Source: Cryptomeria japonica (taxonomy: Eukaryota > Streptophyta > Pinopsida > Cupressales > Cupressaceae). Taken from it: a stretch of DNA of 64,000 nucleotides. The notes beneath the pieces are model-generated. The model was not told the DNA's origin. It did not search any database and saw only the letters and a list, made by a program, of their open reading frames with translations. The translations under genes were made by a program, and so were the position numbers. The DNA lies in contig NC_081415.1 of assembly GCF_030272615.1 (NCBI RefSeq), forward strand, positions 261,144,425 through 261,208,424, in the 5' to 3' direction. Positions 23,241 through 34,917 of this stretch are shown here, one piece after another (position 1 is the first letter of the stretch; every line of letters starts with the position of its first letter).

Positions 23241-25180
23241 CTAGTATATTTCTTCTCTCATTGGAAGCACTAGTTTCCTAACATCATCTCTTACCAGTAA
23301 TTTCTGCCATTCATAATAAAGAACTCTTGGTTCTTTTGCTTCTTTCCTCAATGGCAATGGACAGTCAAATTCAAAATCTTTATATGCCCTGGCTTGTGCC
23401 CCCATGCTGATCTCATTTTGAATCCATGACATTAAAGCTTTTATATGGATATCTCCAATATATAACAAAGGATTCCGCTCACTGTCTAAGGGTACAACAT
23501 AGTTATGTAAATAAAATTCACATAGCAAATTTTTCATAGCTGCTAGAGAAGTCTAGTAAGCTTAATAAAATTCCTCAGGGGTTTCTAAAGAGGGTCTAAG
23601 GTCCCTGACAATGTGGTTCAATTTGAAATTTAAATACTGCTCCTTTAAATGCAAAGCATAAACCCTTGGAGGTGCCCTACATTGCATCAATGCGGGGACC
23701 ATACTAGCGATTGTTTCAACCTTAGCCTCTAATTCCTCAATTTTGTTATCCCTCTTTTCAATTTCTCTTTGTTGTTTGTCAATAATCCCTTGCAATCTAG
23801 CCCTCTCTATTTCCCATTGTCTATAAAATGTTAAAGCAATAGATAAACTGCTTAGGGATGATGGAGGGGCGTTACCTTAGGTTGTGGAATCTCTTCAACA
23901 ATTTCCTCAATCTGCTTTGGAATCTCTTCAACAATTTCCTCAAGCTGCTATGGAATCTCTCCAACAGTTTCCTCAAGTTGCTGTGGAATCTCTCCAACAG
24001 TTTCCTCAAGCTGCTCTGCCACAAAAGCAAGATTTGATAGTCAATCTACATCACCTTCTTCCTGGATTTCAACATCTGTAGGGCTTCCTTCTTCCGATGT
24101 TTCCACTGCAATAACCTCTATCAGATCACCTGTTGGACAAGCCTTCTGGGTCCTACTCCGTGTTCTTCTCACATAAACCTTTGGAGTGGCTGCATGAATG
24201 GTTTCTACCTGTGGCTCTGCAGTAGGAGTTTTTCTTTTTGGCCTATGCCTCTTGGCTACAGGAAAAATTTGAGTTGCATGCAGCTGAACCATAGGTTCTT
24301 CATCTATTTCATTTATTTCCAATTCCTTCCCTTTTCTCTTAGAAATTGGTGAATCTCTTTAAAGAGAAGTGGAGGGTTGCTCCACATTTGCCTCAACCAT
24401 CTCTTCTTCCACAATAACTGCAGCTCCTTCGACAACGATAAAATCATCCTTTGCAACAACTACGGGAGAAGAGGGTTCTGCAATATTTTCTTCTTCAACT
24501 GGTGGATCCTCTGCAACATGAGCATCTTCAACCCTAAACTGCAATATGCCCTCAAATACCCCCCATTCCATCTGTGAAATGTCTCTAAGAGAATGTTCTA
24601 CAAGCAATTTAACCAAACCATGATGGCTAATAGAACGATTTCCATTCTTTCGCATTTCTTTAGCACTTGTAGAAATGAGGTGGTATAGAAAATTAGGGAC
24701 ATTCACCCTCCGACCATGCCGTAAATGACTAAGTAATTTAAAATGTGGTGAATGTAGATTTGAATATCTCCCTTCACAAGTAATGTATTTCATGACATAT
24801 AAAGCTACCCGAGGCCACTCTGCTGGTAGGGAAACCCTCCTAGTTCCTTGCTTGTCCATTGTTAGAGGTCCATCTGTGGGAAGTGTAAACTTTGCCCTGG
24901 CAGTCCTTGCATCTTTTGATTCTGGAAACAATTCTCCTTCCTGCGGCAACCCTATTACTTCAGCTATTCGCTACTCCGTAGCAATGATTCTTAAACCTTT
25001 AACCATAGCTTCTCCTTCGTTGAAAGAATGCATAAACTTTGCACCAATTTCTTCATTAAAATCTCTGATTTTCAAAAAGTAATCAATCCAGCCATGGTGT
25101 CTAAAATAATGCTCACAAAGAGCATCCTACAACAACACTTCATGGATTGTTGGCTCATGGTGGATTGGATCTCCACCCAT
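23241..25180 (-). pseudogene. Gypsy A1 extra 3' ORF (about 640 codons), function unknown
   Basis: The frame opens at the ATG at 25180 (MGGDPIHHEP). It contains a conserved N-terminal block (DALCEHYFRHHGWIDYF..PNFLYHLISTSAKE), an acidic linker, a basic patch (KRHRPKRK, RRTRSRTQ), a 12-residue repeat block (about 23884-24019), a coiled-coil segment (KQQREIEKRDNKIEELEAK) and a C-terminal block rich in aromatic residues. In-frame stops occur near 25126, 24972 and 24359, and one frameshift lies in or after the repeat block. The same ORF recurs at 57791 and 62413. The position matches the 'env-like' ORF of Athila elements, but I see no signal peptide, no transmembrane helix and no Cys pattern of an envelope protein. 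The N-terminal block loosely resembles proteins annotated as 'putative plant transposon protein'; that is recollection, not a search. Confidence 0.75.
23884..24020 (-). repeat. 36-bp coding minisatellite in the 3' ORF, four units
   Basis: The unit (plus) GGAATCTCT.CAACA.TTTCCTCAA.CTGCT is repeated four times. On the coding strand each unit gives a 12-residue block of the form QLEE(T/I)V(G/E)EIP. The corresponding sites in gypsy A2 (about 56600-56640 and 61220-61262) contain only one unit. Confidence 0.9.
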
Positions 25181-25718
25181 TTCTTACTCTATTAGTATAG
25201 AACACTTTGCAGCTAAGAAACGGAGAACCAAAATATCCGACATACTTGCAAAATTGAAAATTCCATACATATCTCCAAATTGGCGGCAAAATTTATTACT
25301 TCCTTGCGTGAAAGAATTTCTTGTTAAAACAATGATGGCAAGCAATCAATTCTAAGTACTAAAAAGGATGAATAATTACTAACTTTGGAAACCGAACCAT
25401 AAAACACCCCCCCCAACTTAACCTAGCACGTGTCCACACAAGCTGACGAGATTTAGGGGAGTGTACGCGGATTTAGGAAGGAATAATCATAATGAAATCA
25501 TAAATGCGTAATTAAAATAAAATACAATATGCACATGCCTGCAGTTGTACTAACATGATGGTGAAATGAAGTGAAATGACAGATAAGAAAATGGGATGGA
25601 ATGACGTGGATTTAATTTTATTTATGGAGAAGAATATTACCATAAGAAATGGAAATATTTATGATGAAGCGACAAGCATGTTCACTGCAGTGGCTGCAGG
25701 AACCTTACCTTCATTACT
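25181..25718 (-). other. Gypsy A1 spacer between pol and the 3' ORF
   Basis: Non-coding stretch with a C-run (25408-25416) and the phrase GCACGTGTCCACACA. The same spacer is recognisable at 58020-58370 and 62640-62925 in the A2 units, so it is a family feature rather than random flank. Confidence 0.65.
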
Positions 25719-27771
25719 TTACTCAATTGTAGCAAGAGCCTGACCAGTTGTTGCAGGAACCTTATCAGTTGTTGCAGGAACTTGTGTTTCATCCTTTTGG
25801 GCAAATTGTTGTAGGAACTCCTCTTTAGTGGTTGGCTTATGATACAGATGCAATCGATGACCATTCACCAAAAGCTTAAACCGAACAGGGTCAATTGTGG
25901 TCAAATGTACAACTCCATTATTGAAAACTTCTTCTATCTCATATGGACCTAACCATCTGGTTTGCATCATTCCTATAGTATCTTTATATCTGAAGTCATA
26001 CAATAGTGCCTAGTCATCAGATTTGAACTTCTTCTCTTTGATATATTTATCATGCCACTTTGCTCTCTGCTTTGGATCAGTTCTGTCTACTGGACAGCCA
26101 TTTTCCTCCATTCATCCAGAGCATTCAATTGCTGAATGCATTCCTTTTGTGCTTCAGATAGTGTCATATTTAATTGCAAAGTTGTCCTCAGAGTTTTATG
26201 CTCAAATTCAATAGGCATCATTGTTGCTTTTCCATAAACCATCTCAAAAGGTGTAAAACCAATTGATGTTTTCCAAGTTATTCTGTATGGCCAAATTGCT
26301 TTTGAAAGCCTATGAGACCAATATTTTTTATAAACAGATACTGTTTTGGTAAGAATAACCTCAAGCTCCCTATTTGTAACCTCTACCTGTTCATTAGCTT
26401 GTGGATGATATGGAGTAGATTTCATGTGCCTTATATTGTATTCATTAACCAAAGCTGCAATCAATGTTGAAGTAAATTGTGGGCCCTGGTCTGAGACAAA
26501 TTCTCTTGGTACTCCATATCTTATAAATATCTCTTCATAAAGAAACTCAACCACCTTATTATCTCTTGCATGTGTCATAGCACGAGCTTCCACCCATTTT
26601 GTTACATAATCTGTAATACCAAAATGTAGGATTTGCCATTAGAAGGTGGATCAATTGGGCCAACAAAATCTAATCCCCATTTATCAAATGGCGCATCTGA
26701 TATTTGTGGATATAATGGCATCTCATCAGATTTAGTAGGTCTTCCCATATGCTGGCATCTGTTAAATTTTCTTGTATATTGTGTTGCATCCTTGTGTAAT
26801 GTGGGCCAATGGTATCCTGTATTTAGTATTTTGAGTGTTGTTCTTTTGGTAGCAAAATGTCCTCCACATGGCTTATCATGACACGCATGCAGGATATCAT
26901 ATGTTTCATCTTCCCTTACACATCGTCTCATGACTTGGTCAGACCTAGTATAAAACAAACAATCAACAACCCATGAGAAGTTATAACTTTTTTCTACTAA
27001 CAACCTTCTTTCCTTAGGAGAGAAATGAATTGGCATTTTAGCAGCAGCTAAATAGTTGGCAATATCAGCATACCAAGGTGCGTGAGCTTGCATAAGGAAT
27101 AAATGCTCATCTAGAAAAGCATAATCTATTACTGTAGAATCTTCTTGTAACTGAAGTCTTGAAAGATAGTCTGCAACCACATTAGACTTCCCTAGTTTAT
27201 CAACAACCATGATATCAAATTCCTACATCAACAATAACCAACGAGATAATCTACTAGTAATTGAAGGCTTATTCATGAGGTATCTGATTGCAGTATGATC
27301 TATATGCACAAATATGGGATATCTTGTGATATAGTGCCTGAATTTGTTGAATGCATATATAACAACTAACATTTCCTTTTCAGTGATTGTGTAATTCAAC
27401 TCAGGTCCCTGTAAGTTCTTGCTAATATAATATATTGCACTTTCTAATTTGTCAATCTTCTATCCTAATACTGCCCCTATTGCATAATCAGATGCATCTG
27501 TATGAATTTGAAATGGTAAAGACCAATTTGGACCTTTAAGAATTGGTGCTTGGGTCAAGGCATGCTTAAGCTTCAAGAAAGCTTCATTGCATGCAGAGGC
27601 CAATTTAAATTCCATATCCTTGGTAAGAAGTGAATATAAGGGACTTGCAATTTTACTAAAATCTTTGATAAACCTTCTATAGTATCCAGCATGACCAAGG
27701 AAACTTCTTACATCTTTTTGCTTCACAGGGACATTGATATGCTGAATGACTTCAATCTTTGTTGGATCCAC
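25719..27771 (-). pseudogene. Gypsy A1 pol, 3' half: RT thumb, RNase H and integrase
   Basis: In coding order: RT thumb (KDVRSFLGHAGYYRRFI) and the RNase H start IHTDASDYAIGAVLG (27771-27460). The rest of RNase H runs to about 27210 across a stop. The integrase zinc region follows (ILHACHDKPCGGH..CQHMGRP) with WGLDFVGPI. The integrase core has SDQGPQFTS and a Glu in VEVTNREL (26593-26087). The C-terminal GPY/F-like module is RWLGPYEIEEVFNNGVVHL (26003-25719). Frames change between 27210 and 26593 and again before 26003. The protein family inserts the DNA copy into the genome. The tail after GPY/F is Thr/Ala/Gln rich and carries no chromodomain. Confidence 0.9.
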
Positions 27772-29305
27772 CTGTATTCCTTTTATAGAGATATGATGAC
27801 CAAGGACTATTCCTTCCTACATCATGATGAAGCATTTCTCACTATTTAATAACAAACTATAGTCCTCACATCGCTGCAAAATTTTTTTCAGGTTACCCAA
27901 TGCTTGTTCAAATTCAGAACCATAAGTTGTAAAGTCATCCATATAGATTTCCATGATGTCTTGAGAAATATAAGAAAAGATACTGATCACTGCTCTTTGA
28001 AAAGTGGTTGGAGCATTATACAACCCAAAAGGAAGAACAAAATATGCATATGTGCCCCAAGGACAAGTAAATGTTGTCTTTTCTTGATCCTTCGAGGCTA
28101 TCTGAATCTGATTGTAACCACTTAATCCATCAAGAAATGAAAAGTATATTTTACCAACTAAAGAATCCAATACCCTGTCCACAAATGGTAATGGAAAATA
28201 ATCTTTTCTTGTTGCTAAGGGTAATTCTCTATAATCAACACATACCCTCCATTTTCCTCCTTTCTTAGGGACTATTACCAAAGGTGATACCCATTGGCTA
28301 TCAAAGATAGGATAAATAAACCCAACCTTTAACAACTTCTGCAATTCTTCTTTAACTATTCTTTAATGCAGGATTGATTCTTCTTTGTGCCTGTTTGAGT
28401 GGGCAACATTCTTCTTTTATATAGATATGGTGGGTGCAAATTGTTGGATCTATTCCATGCATATCCTTATAATCCCATGCAAAAGCATTTTTATGACATT
28501 TCAGCAAGTCCATGAGGGTCCCCTTTTGAGTATCTAAAAGATCTTTATTGATATTCAAATCAACTTCTATCTTGATAGTAAGATTAATCTAGTTCATATC
28601 AGAAAAATGAGAAGTAGAGACTTCCTGCGGTAACATGGTATGCAATATATCAGTGGTTGCAGGAAAGTCTAAACCTGCAATATTCGTTACCAACTCTTTC
28701 AATTGTTGTTCTTGTATCAACTCATTTATCAAAATTTTATAAAGAATTGAGTCTTCATCATGTAATTGCATGTATGACCCTCGATTAATCATCATAAGGT
28801 GATTAATAGAGTCAACTTCCTCAAATTCTTCTCCCAAAATAGGCCAAACGGCTTGTTGTTGATCACACTGGGGTTGTGCAGGAGAATACAAGGCTAATAT
28901 TTTTGTAGAGTTCCCATCTGAAATAGTCATATCCCTTGATCTACATCCAATATATGCATCACCCGTGGCAAGCCAAGGTCTTCCCAAAATCAACGGATAT
29001 CCTCCTAGTGTTGCCTTTGGAGATAGAATCATAAAGTCTGTAGGGTATTCCCGGGAATCCAAAATAACCACCACATCTTCAATCATACCATCAGGTCTCA
29101 CTATAGAGCTATCAACAAGCTATAGAACTGTGGGTATAGGCCTTAGACTATTGATTTCAAGTTGTTTCATTACTTCTCTTGTCATCACATTAATGGCTAC
29201 CCCTAAATCAATTAAAACATTTCTTATCTGGCTTCCATTAATGACTATACTTATAATAGGACTACCTGGATCAGAATATTTTGGAATTGCAACCTTGCCT
29301 AGCAT
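27772..29305 (-). pseudogene. Gypsy A1 pol, 5' half: aspartic protease and reverse transcriptase
   Basis: The protease segment starts with LIDLGVAINVM (catalytic Asp; the usual Ser/Ala following is replaced) and is followed by LILGRPWLAT (29305-28589). A linker carries AFAWDYKDMHGIDP. The RT (28344-27817) has KKGGKWRVCVDYR, FLDGLSGYNQIQI, LPFGLYNAP and the active-site YMDDF. There are stops between blocks and a frameshift between 28558 and 28344. The motif order is that of Ty3/gypsy. Confidence 0.9.
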
Positions 29306-31260
29306 AATATTTGCCTATTGACCTAACCCATAACATGTACTATTTGTGGATCCTTCTTCTTCCTGCCAGGTTTTTTTAGACATGCTTCTCTCAGTGCCTT
29401 ACTATATATAGGAACATCTTTTATTGCTTGCAACAATGAAATTTTAACACAAACATGTTTTAGTTGATCTATAATATCAAAGCCTTGCTCTTGTTCTGTG
29501 AGAACTTCCTTTTCTTGCAATCTCTTGGGAAATGGTGGTAATATCTGCTTCTGAGGTATTGTATCTATTGGATTAGAGATTTCTTGTTCTTCTTGTACCT
29601 CAGTGATAATTGGAGGAGATGGATTAGGCAGAGTTGTCCCAGATCGGAGGTGAATATCACTTAGAGATAGAGATTAGGCTAGGTATTGATTAAGATCAGC
29701 TGAATAAGCTTGTTGTTGTTCCCGAGATTTAATATTAGGATTTGGCATTGGTTGAGTGGGCAACTGCATTGGTTTAGGTGGGACAACAGTGGCTGCAGGA
29801 GGAGGCATAATTGCAGGAGGTTGTGGCTACTGAATAGGTTGTTGATAACCAGAAGATTGGGCAGTTCATGGCTGACCCCCCCTCCATTGAGGAGTAGGTT
29901 GCCAATTCCCTTGAAACTGACTTCCTTGGCCCTGAGTTGGATACCAATTCCCTTGTGGTTGTTGCCACTATGGGATTTGATTAGCAAAATGTTGCCCTTG
30001 GCCTTGAGAACCATACCGGTTTTGATAATTACAAAAATTGTGAGAATATGGTGGTTGCCATTGGTTATTTGGTACATAAGAATTTCCACTATAACCAGAA
30101 AAAGAAAGTGGATCTGGAGCCATACCTTGTCTTTGGAAATTTGGCCTTCTTTGAGCAACATAGAAGACTTTCTCATCCTCACCTTGTATTGGCTTGAAGT
30201 TAGGAGCCTCCACATTTGCAACCAATTTACATCTGCAATCCTTCTTTCGCTGTCTACAATGAGGGCAAAATTCTGCAAGAAATGCATCAACTTTTTCATG
30301 CTTCTTCTTAGCTGAAAGTGTATCCAACTGAGTAGCCATATTATTTATAATGTCCTCCTTAAAGTCCTTCAATAAATGGCTAAGTTCCATTCTAGAAACT
30401 GCAGTATCAGATGCTGATGAAGATACTCCTGGCTTGAAATGCCTGTTCTTTTTAGAAGCATATCTAGAATACTTCTTACAAATCTATCCTATTTCAGCCC
30501 AAGTGGATTGTGTAATGTCACCTCCTCCCATAAGATCCAAAGAATCGGTGCATTCATCACCGATTCCCCTCAAAAATATCAACTTGAGGGAATCTTCATT
30601 TAGAGTACTATGTTTGGATTTTTTGATGCTAAACAGAAACCTCTCCAAATAATCTTCAAGACTCTCATCTTCTTTCTATGTCATTCTAAAGATATCATCC
30701 CCATGTTGATCAGTGCCTCTAGAATAATCTTTATATTTTACAAGAAACAATTGTTTCATCTCATCCCATGTATTGATTGTGCTACTACCCAAGCTCATGA
30801 ACCACCTTGAGGATGATTCCTTCAAGGTGGCAGGAAATATTTTGAGTCTTGGGCATCTGTAGTATAGTCAAAACTCCTACAGAGAATATCAAACGCAAAC
30901 AAAAATGTTTTTGGATCCTCTGTCACCAATCCATAGAAGTTAGGGAGGGAATAAGCTGGAATGTTCTTGAGAGTAGCATTATCATGGTGATCAGATATGG
31001 GGAACTCAAACGTTGGGTCTAGTGGTGGTGGTGGATTATTTCCACTAGGAGGTGGGTTTCCTTCATTGGACTTGTGGGGGTTGTTACTATATGAAATTCT
31101 TCTTCTTGAGGTTCAAAGAGGAACTGAAGACTACCTTCTAGGAATTCAGATTCAGGGTGGTTCAAATTCTCTGGGGTTTGATAAAGTTCAGCAAAAGGAT
31201 TTATATCTGAGGAATTATTTTCTGCATGATTAGGATGACCGAGCAGAAATCTACCTAGAA
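29306..31260 (-). pseudogene. Gypsy A1 gag region, decayed
   Basis: On the minus strand 30860-30390 reads as a retrotransposon gag domain (phrases PATLKESSSRWF, WDEMKQLFLVKYKDY, LEDYLERF, LIFLRGI) with a few stops. A helix-rich segment MELSHLLKDFKEDI follows (30390), then a Cys/His cluster CPHCRQRKKDC that is not a CCHC knuckle, then a Gln/Pro/Asn-rich tail to about 29700, and a linker to the protease (QLKHVCVKISLLQAI, 29460). The N-terminal part (31260-30870) is frameshifted. Gag forms the particle that packages element RNA. Confidence 0.8.
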
Positions 31261-31379
31261 CATCTCTTCTTCACCAATGCATGCAAATTCATGAAATTTT
31301 TTGAACAATCAGGTATGACAAAAAAACAATTAACTGAAAATTGAAAAAACAATAACCATAACAGGTTCTTAGTTTGACA

Positions 31380-31400
31380 CCATCCCAGGCAACAATGCCA
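31380..31400 (-). other. Gypsy A1 primer-binding site, tRNA-Asp type (diverged)
   Basis: Minus strand TGGCATTGTTGCCTGGGATGG starts four bases after the LTR end ...CTAGACA. It resembles the TGGCGCCGTTGCCGGGGA site of Athila-type elements, with two or three C-to-T changes of the kind expected from methylation decay. Confidence 0.75.
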
Positions 31401-31404
31401 AAAA

Positions 31405-32232
31405 TGTCTAGCCCAACAATAAGAATAATAACTCTAGTTGAAGTCTCAACCCGAAGTTTGGACATTCATTTGGTAAAGTCACTATTTTCATAGCTAGTGT
31501 TCATTTGATTGTCAACCCAGGGACGTAATACTTGAAATGGGTCTACACTATATATGCACTAAGTTCCTATGACAACTATTCTACATTACTGCATCAACTA
31601 ACATTATGTGGAAAAGGTAATCAAGAATTGAAACTATAGAAAGGCTACAGGAAAATTTTTGCATAAATTCATAAAAGCAATACTGGATAAATTCAATGTT
31701 GATAAACAAAAAATACTCTATTATGGCTTGGCTGCAGGAATAGTTAATGGATCTATTTCCAGTGGCTACAGGAACAATCAATGCAAGAACGTCTACTGCG
31801 GCTAAGGAAAGAAAACTAATTTTAATGAATGCACAAGAACACTCACCAAGTGGGCCCCCTTGGATGAGTGATACCAGGCTTCCCGAAAACAACTCTAAAA
31901 GATCAGAATAACATAATTTTATTCATTGTTCTTTGAAAGTCATTACATGATTCAATATGAAAAGAAACTAAAAAATGCTTATGAAAAATCCTCTGCTCTA
32001 TTCTTCTCTCTTTCTATCTAACCTCTGAGAAGAAGAAGAGATTATTATTAAAAAGAAATCATCTACAATAGACAACAAAAATCATGCTGAAAAGAAGAGG
32101 CAGATGATTGACCGAGAAAGGAGATAGCTAGAGTTATGCTATAGGAAATGCGGATCTAGACCGAACCACAATCATAACATATTGTGGCGGTATTTACAAC
32201 TTCAATATCCACTTAAGTTAGACATTGGTAGT
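31405..32232 (-). repeat. Gypsy A1 5' LTR, truncated by element B
   Basis: Homologous to 50885-51730 of the gypsy A2 LTR (shared phrases TCAACCCAGGGAC, CACCAAGTGGG.CCCCTTGGATGAGTG, ATAATTTTATTCATTG). It stops at 32232, where the end of the element B LTR begins; about 450 bp of LTR 5' sequence present in A2 are missing. Confidence 0.85.
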
Positions 32233-33716
32233 TGTATGCGGGAAAAGTGGGCTGGTAGAATTCAAAATGTGAAAATATGATTAAATTACTAGTCCACACA
32301 CACACACAGGACTTCTTGGTGCAAGCTATGGAGTAATGTAGTATTACTCAGCTTCCCAAGGAGGGTCCCATGGTTCTCTATCTCACAATGTCCCTCAAAC
32401 CAATGTTTTGCTCTCAGATTACTGAGCAAAATGGTTTAGGGATGGCAAATGCGAGAACGACGGATGCTTTGATAGATTTTAGTATGAAATGGATGCTAAG
32501 CTATGTATGATCTTAGAAATGCAATAAACTAGATGGTAAGATGACAAGGTTAGTATGAATACTATCCTAGCATACTATATTTAGTCTATGATTGAGCTAA
32601 AATGATAAAGAAAGTACTTTAAACATGCATATTTAGTCTAATTCCTAATCTAAAAGAGGCTAAATGATGAGCATAAAAATGATATGAAAGCTTGAAAGAA
32701 TTTGAGCATAAGTGTAATGCTTCAAATTTAGAGGATTCTATATGAAAAATGGAGGGATGAGAGCTCTATTTATAGCAAAAATAGGGCAATGGATGGTCAG
32801 GATCGAATGATTTAATCAAGGGTTGAGTTTGAAAGTTGGAGATCCATGTTTGTAATTGTCACCAATGAAATGGTGACAAGTGTCAACATAGGGTTGGTTT
32901 GAGAGAAGGGGTTGGAGGTATTAAATGCCTGAGAAGACCTTAGGGTTATCTAGAGATAAGGGTTAAGCTTAAGTTAGGATTACCCACTGGATTAGGAGTT
33001 AATCCAAGGATAAACCTTTGTGCAAATGATTAAGAGATAATCATGGTCAAAGCAATAAAGGCCTGATGAGACCCTTGGGTTGGGTAGAGGTTGAGTCAAA
33101 ACAAATGTTTTAACCATGTAGGAGGGTTTGGGTTAACCATTAATGGTTATTGGAGACTTTGTGGATTAAGTGGTTGAAGGTTGGAAGCTTTCAAAGGTTA
33201 TCAAAGACTTTGAGACATTTAGTGGTTGAAGGTTGAAAGCCTTTAATGGTTATCAAAGACTTTGAGACATTTGAGAAGTGACTTCCCTTTGCTTAGGGAT
33301 GTGACAAAGTTTAGAGGAGGGGCTAGGTTAATTAGAAGCGATTAGAAGATTTTAGAAGGGATTAGAAAGGGGTTTGGGTTTTTGCAAGTGGATGGGGGGG
33401 ATAATAGGATTTAATTGAAATAAAGTAATTTAATTCAATTTGGTTGCAATTTGGGGAAATTAAATAAATTAGATTTATTTAATTTAGGATAACTATTTAA
33501 TTAAATTTGAATTTAATTAAAAGTGGCTATGGGGGATTTAATTGAATAAAAATGATTTATTCATTAAATGGTATAGTGAATTTTATTTAAATAAATTGAG
33601 TAATTTACTTAATAAAATAAAAGAATGTGGATAATTTAATTAAATTGGATTTAATTAAATAGAGAAATGAACATAAAATTTTCATTTAGGAATATGGTCA
33701 TTTTTATACGTCTACA
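32233..33716 (-). repeat. Element B 3' LTR (1484 bp)
   Basis: In minus orientation it starts TGTAGACGTATAAAAATGACC and ends CCCGCATACA. U3 contains AT-rich ATTTAATTAAAT modules. A TATA box CTATAAATAG (plus 32766-32775 reversed) fits the promoter. A 52-bp unit (GTGGTTGAAGGTTG..) is doubled at 33171-33274. The reverse-complement copy is at 37714-38482. Confidence 0.85.
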
Positions 33717-33730
33717 TTTTGCCCCTCTTT
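33717..33730 (-). other. Element B polypurine tract
   Basis: Minus strand AAAGAGGGGCAAAA directly precedes the LTR start TGTAGAC. This fixes the right LTR-internal boundary and the orientation. Confidence 0.85.
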
Positions 33731-34499
33731 GAAGTGACGTGTGTGCACATGTTATTTCAAAGAAAATGATGTGTTTTTGTGATTTTATGATCAAATGCAA
33801 TTTTTGTGTCGCTCTTATGATTTGCTAGTCGTGCCCCAGATTTGATTTGATGTGTGATGCCGCAGATTCGATATTTGATGTGTGATGCCCCAGATTCGAT
33901 ATTTGTGTCGTGCTGTCATGATTTTATGTAGTTGTCCAATATGAGTGTCGGTATAACTTGTTTTGATGTGAGATATTTCAAGTTATGTAGATATCAAAGT
34001 GTTGTTTTGATCAAAATATGATTTATTTGTGTGTTCTATTTCAAGTTCGATGTGTGAAGCCTGATTTGTGTTACAAGCTGATATGGGTTGGAAACTTGAG
34101 TTGTGGTACAAGCTGATATGGGTGGGAAACTTGAGTTGTTTTACAAGTTTATGTGATTTTGGTACTTGAGTTGTTTTACAAGTTTTGATATGGTTTTTGA
34201 GAACTTGAGTTGTGTTACAAGTTGATATGAAATGATAGGTTTTTGAACTTGATGTAGATGAGCAAATTGTTTCATGTTGTTAATGTGAGTTTGATTTTGA
34301 TATCGTTGTTTCGATGTGGAAACTGATATTGGATTTGTTTTGAGATTTGATATGATAATGCCCCCTCGGGAGATCGTTCGTGCACACAAAGCATAAATGA
34401 TCTCTCGAAAGAAGAAGAATGTTGTTTGAAAGATAGAAGAGTAGATAGTGATGGCATGCATGGGTTTGATAAGATTGATTAGATTGATTGGAATGAGAG

Positions 34500-34690
34500 C
34501 AAGTCTTGTTTCGGGTATGACACCTCCTGTATAAGACATGGATGATCGATCATCTGGGTTTAGGAATGATATCACCTGTATAAGACATGGATGATCGATC
34601 ATCTGGGTTTAGGAATGATATCGCCTGTATAAGACATGGATGATCAAGCATCTGGTTTCAAGAATGATACCACCTGTATAAGACATGATA
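34500..34690. repeat. Tandem repeat of about 60 bp, 3-4 units (TGTATAAGACATGGATGATC)
   Basis: Each unit carries CCTGTATAAGACATGGATGA followed by TC(G/A)A(T/G)CATCTGG. Two adjacent units are nearly identical, the others are diverged. Related phrases occur about 1.5 kb away near 36090-36150. Confidence 0.85.
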
Positions 34691-34917
34691 GAAGATAGTT
34701 TGGAAGAATGATAGAAGATAGTTTGGAAGAATGATGAAGATAGTTTAGAAGAATGATAGAAGATAGTTTGGAAGAATGATGAAGATAGTTTAGAAGAATG
34801 ATAGAAGATAGTTTGGAAGAATGATGAAGACAATTTAGAAGAATGATAGAAGATAGTTTGGAAGAATGATAAAGATAGTTTGGAAGAATGATGAAGATAG
34901 TTTGGAAGAATGATAGA
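34690..34917. repeat. Tandem repeat of AGAATGATAGAAGATAGTTT-type units
   Basis: About nine 20- to 26-bp units alternate between GAATGATAGAAGATAGTTTGGAA and a slightly shorter GAATGATGAAGATAGTTTAGAA form, giving a higher-order period of about 47 bp. The Ser/Phe/His-rich open frame on the minus strand simply reflects this repeat. Confidence 0.9.

Larger units (their letters stand above)
22940..32232 (-). mobile_element. Gypsy A1: Ty3/gypsy element of Athila-like layout
   Basis: Minus strand order: truncated 5' LTR (32232-31405), primer site (31400-31380), gag, protease, RT, RNase H, integrase, spacer, extra 3' ORF, and a 3' LTR remnant (to 22940). Integrase after RT/RNase H defines Ty3/gypsy. 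An Asp-type primer site, a protease of LID.G form and a long extra ORF between pol and the 3' LTR are Athila-like. Coding frames hold many stops and at least four frame changes, so it is inactive. The left edge lies in LINE 2, and the right edge abuts element B. Confidence 0.9.

Noticed and set aside
23884-24081. + strand frame of ESLQQFPQ repeats
   Set aside because: It is the antisense reading of the 36-bp coding minisatellite in the gypsy 3' ORF.
29710-30315. 201-codon + strand open frame
   Set aside because: It is antisense to the Gln/Pro-rich gag tail of gypsy A1 and has no motif of its own.
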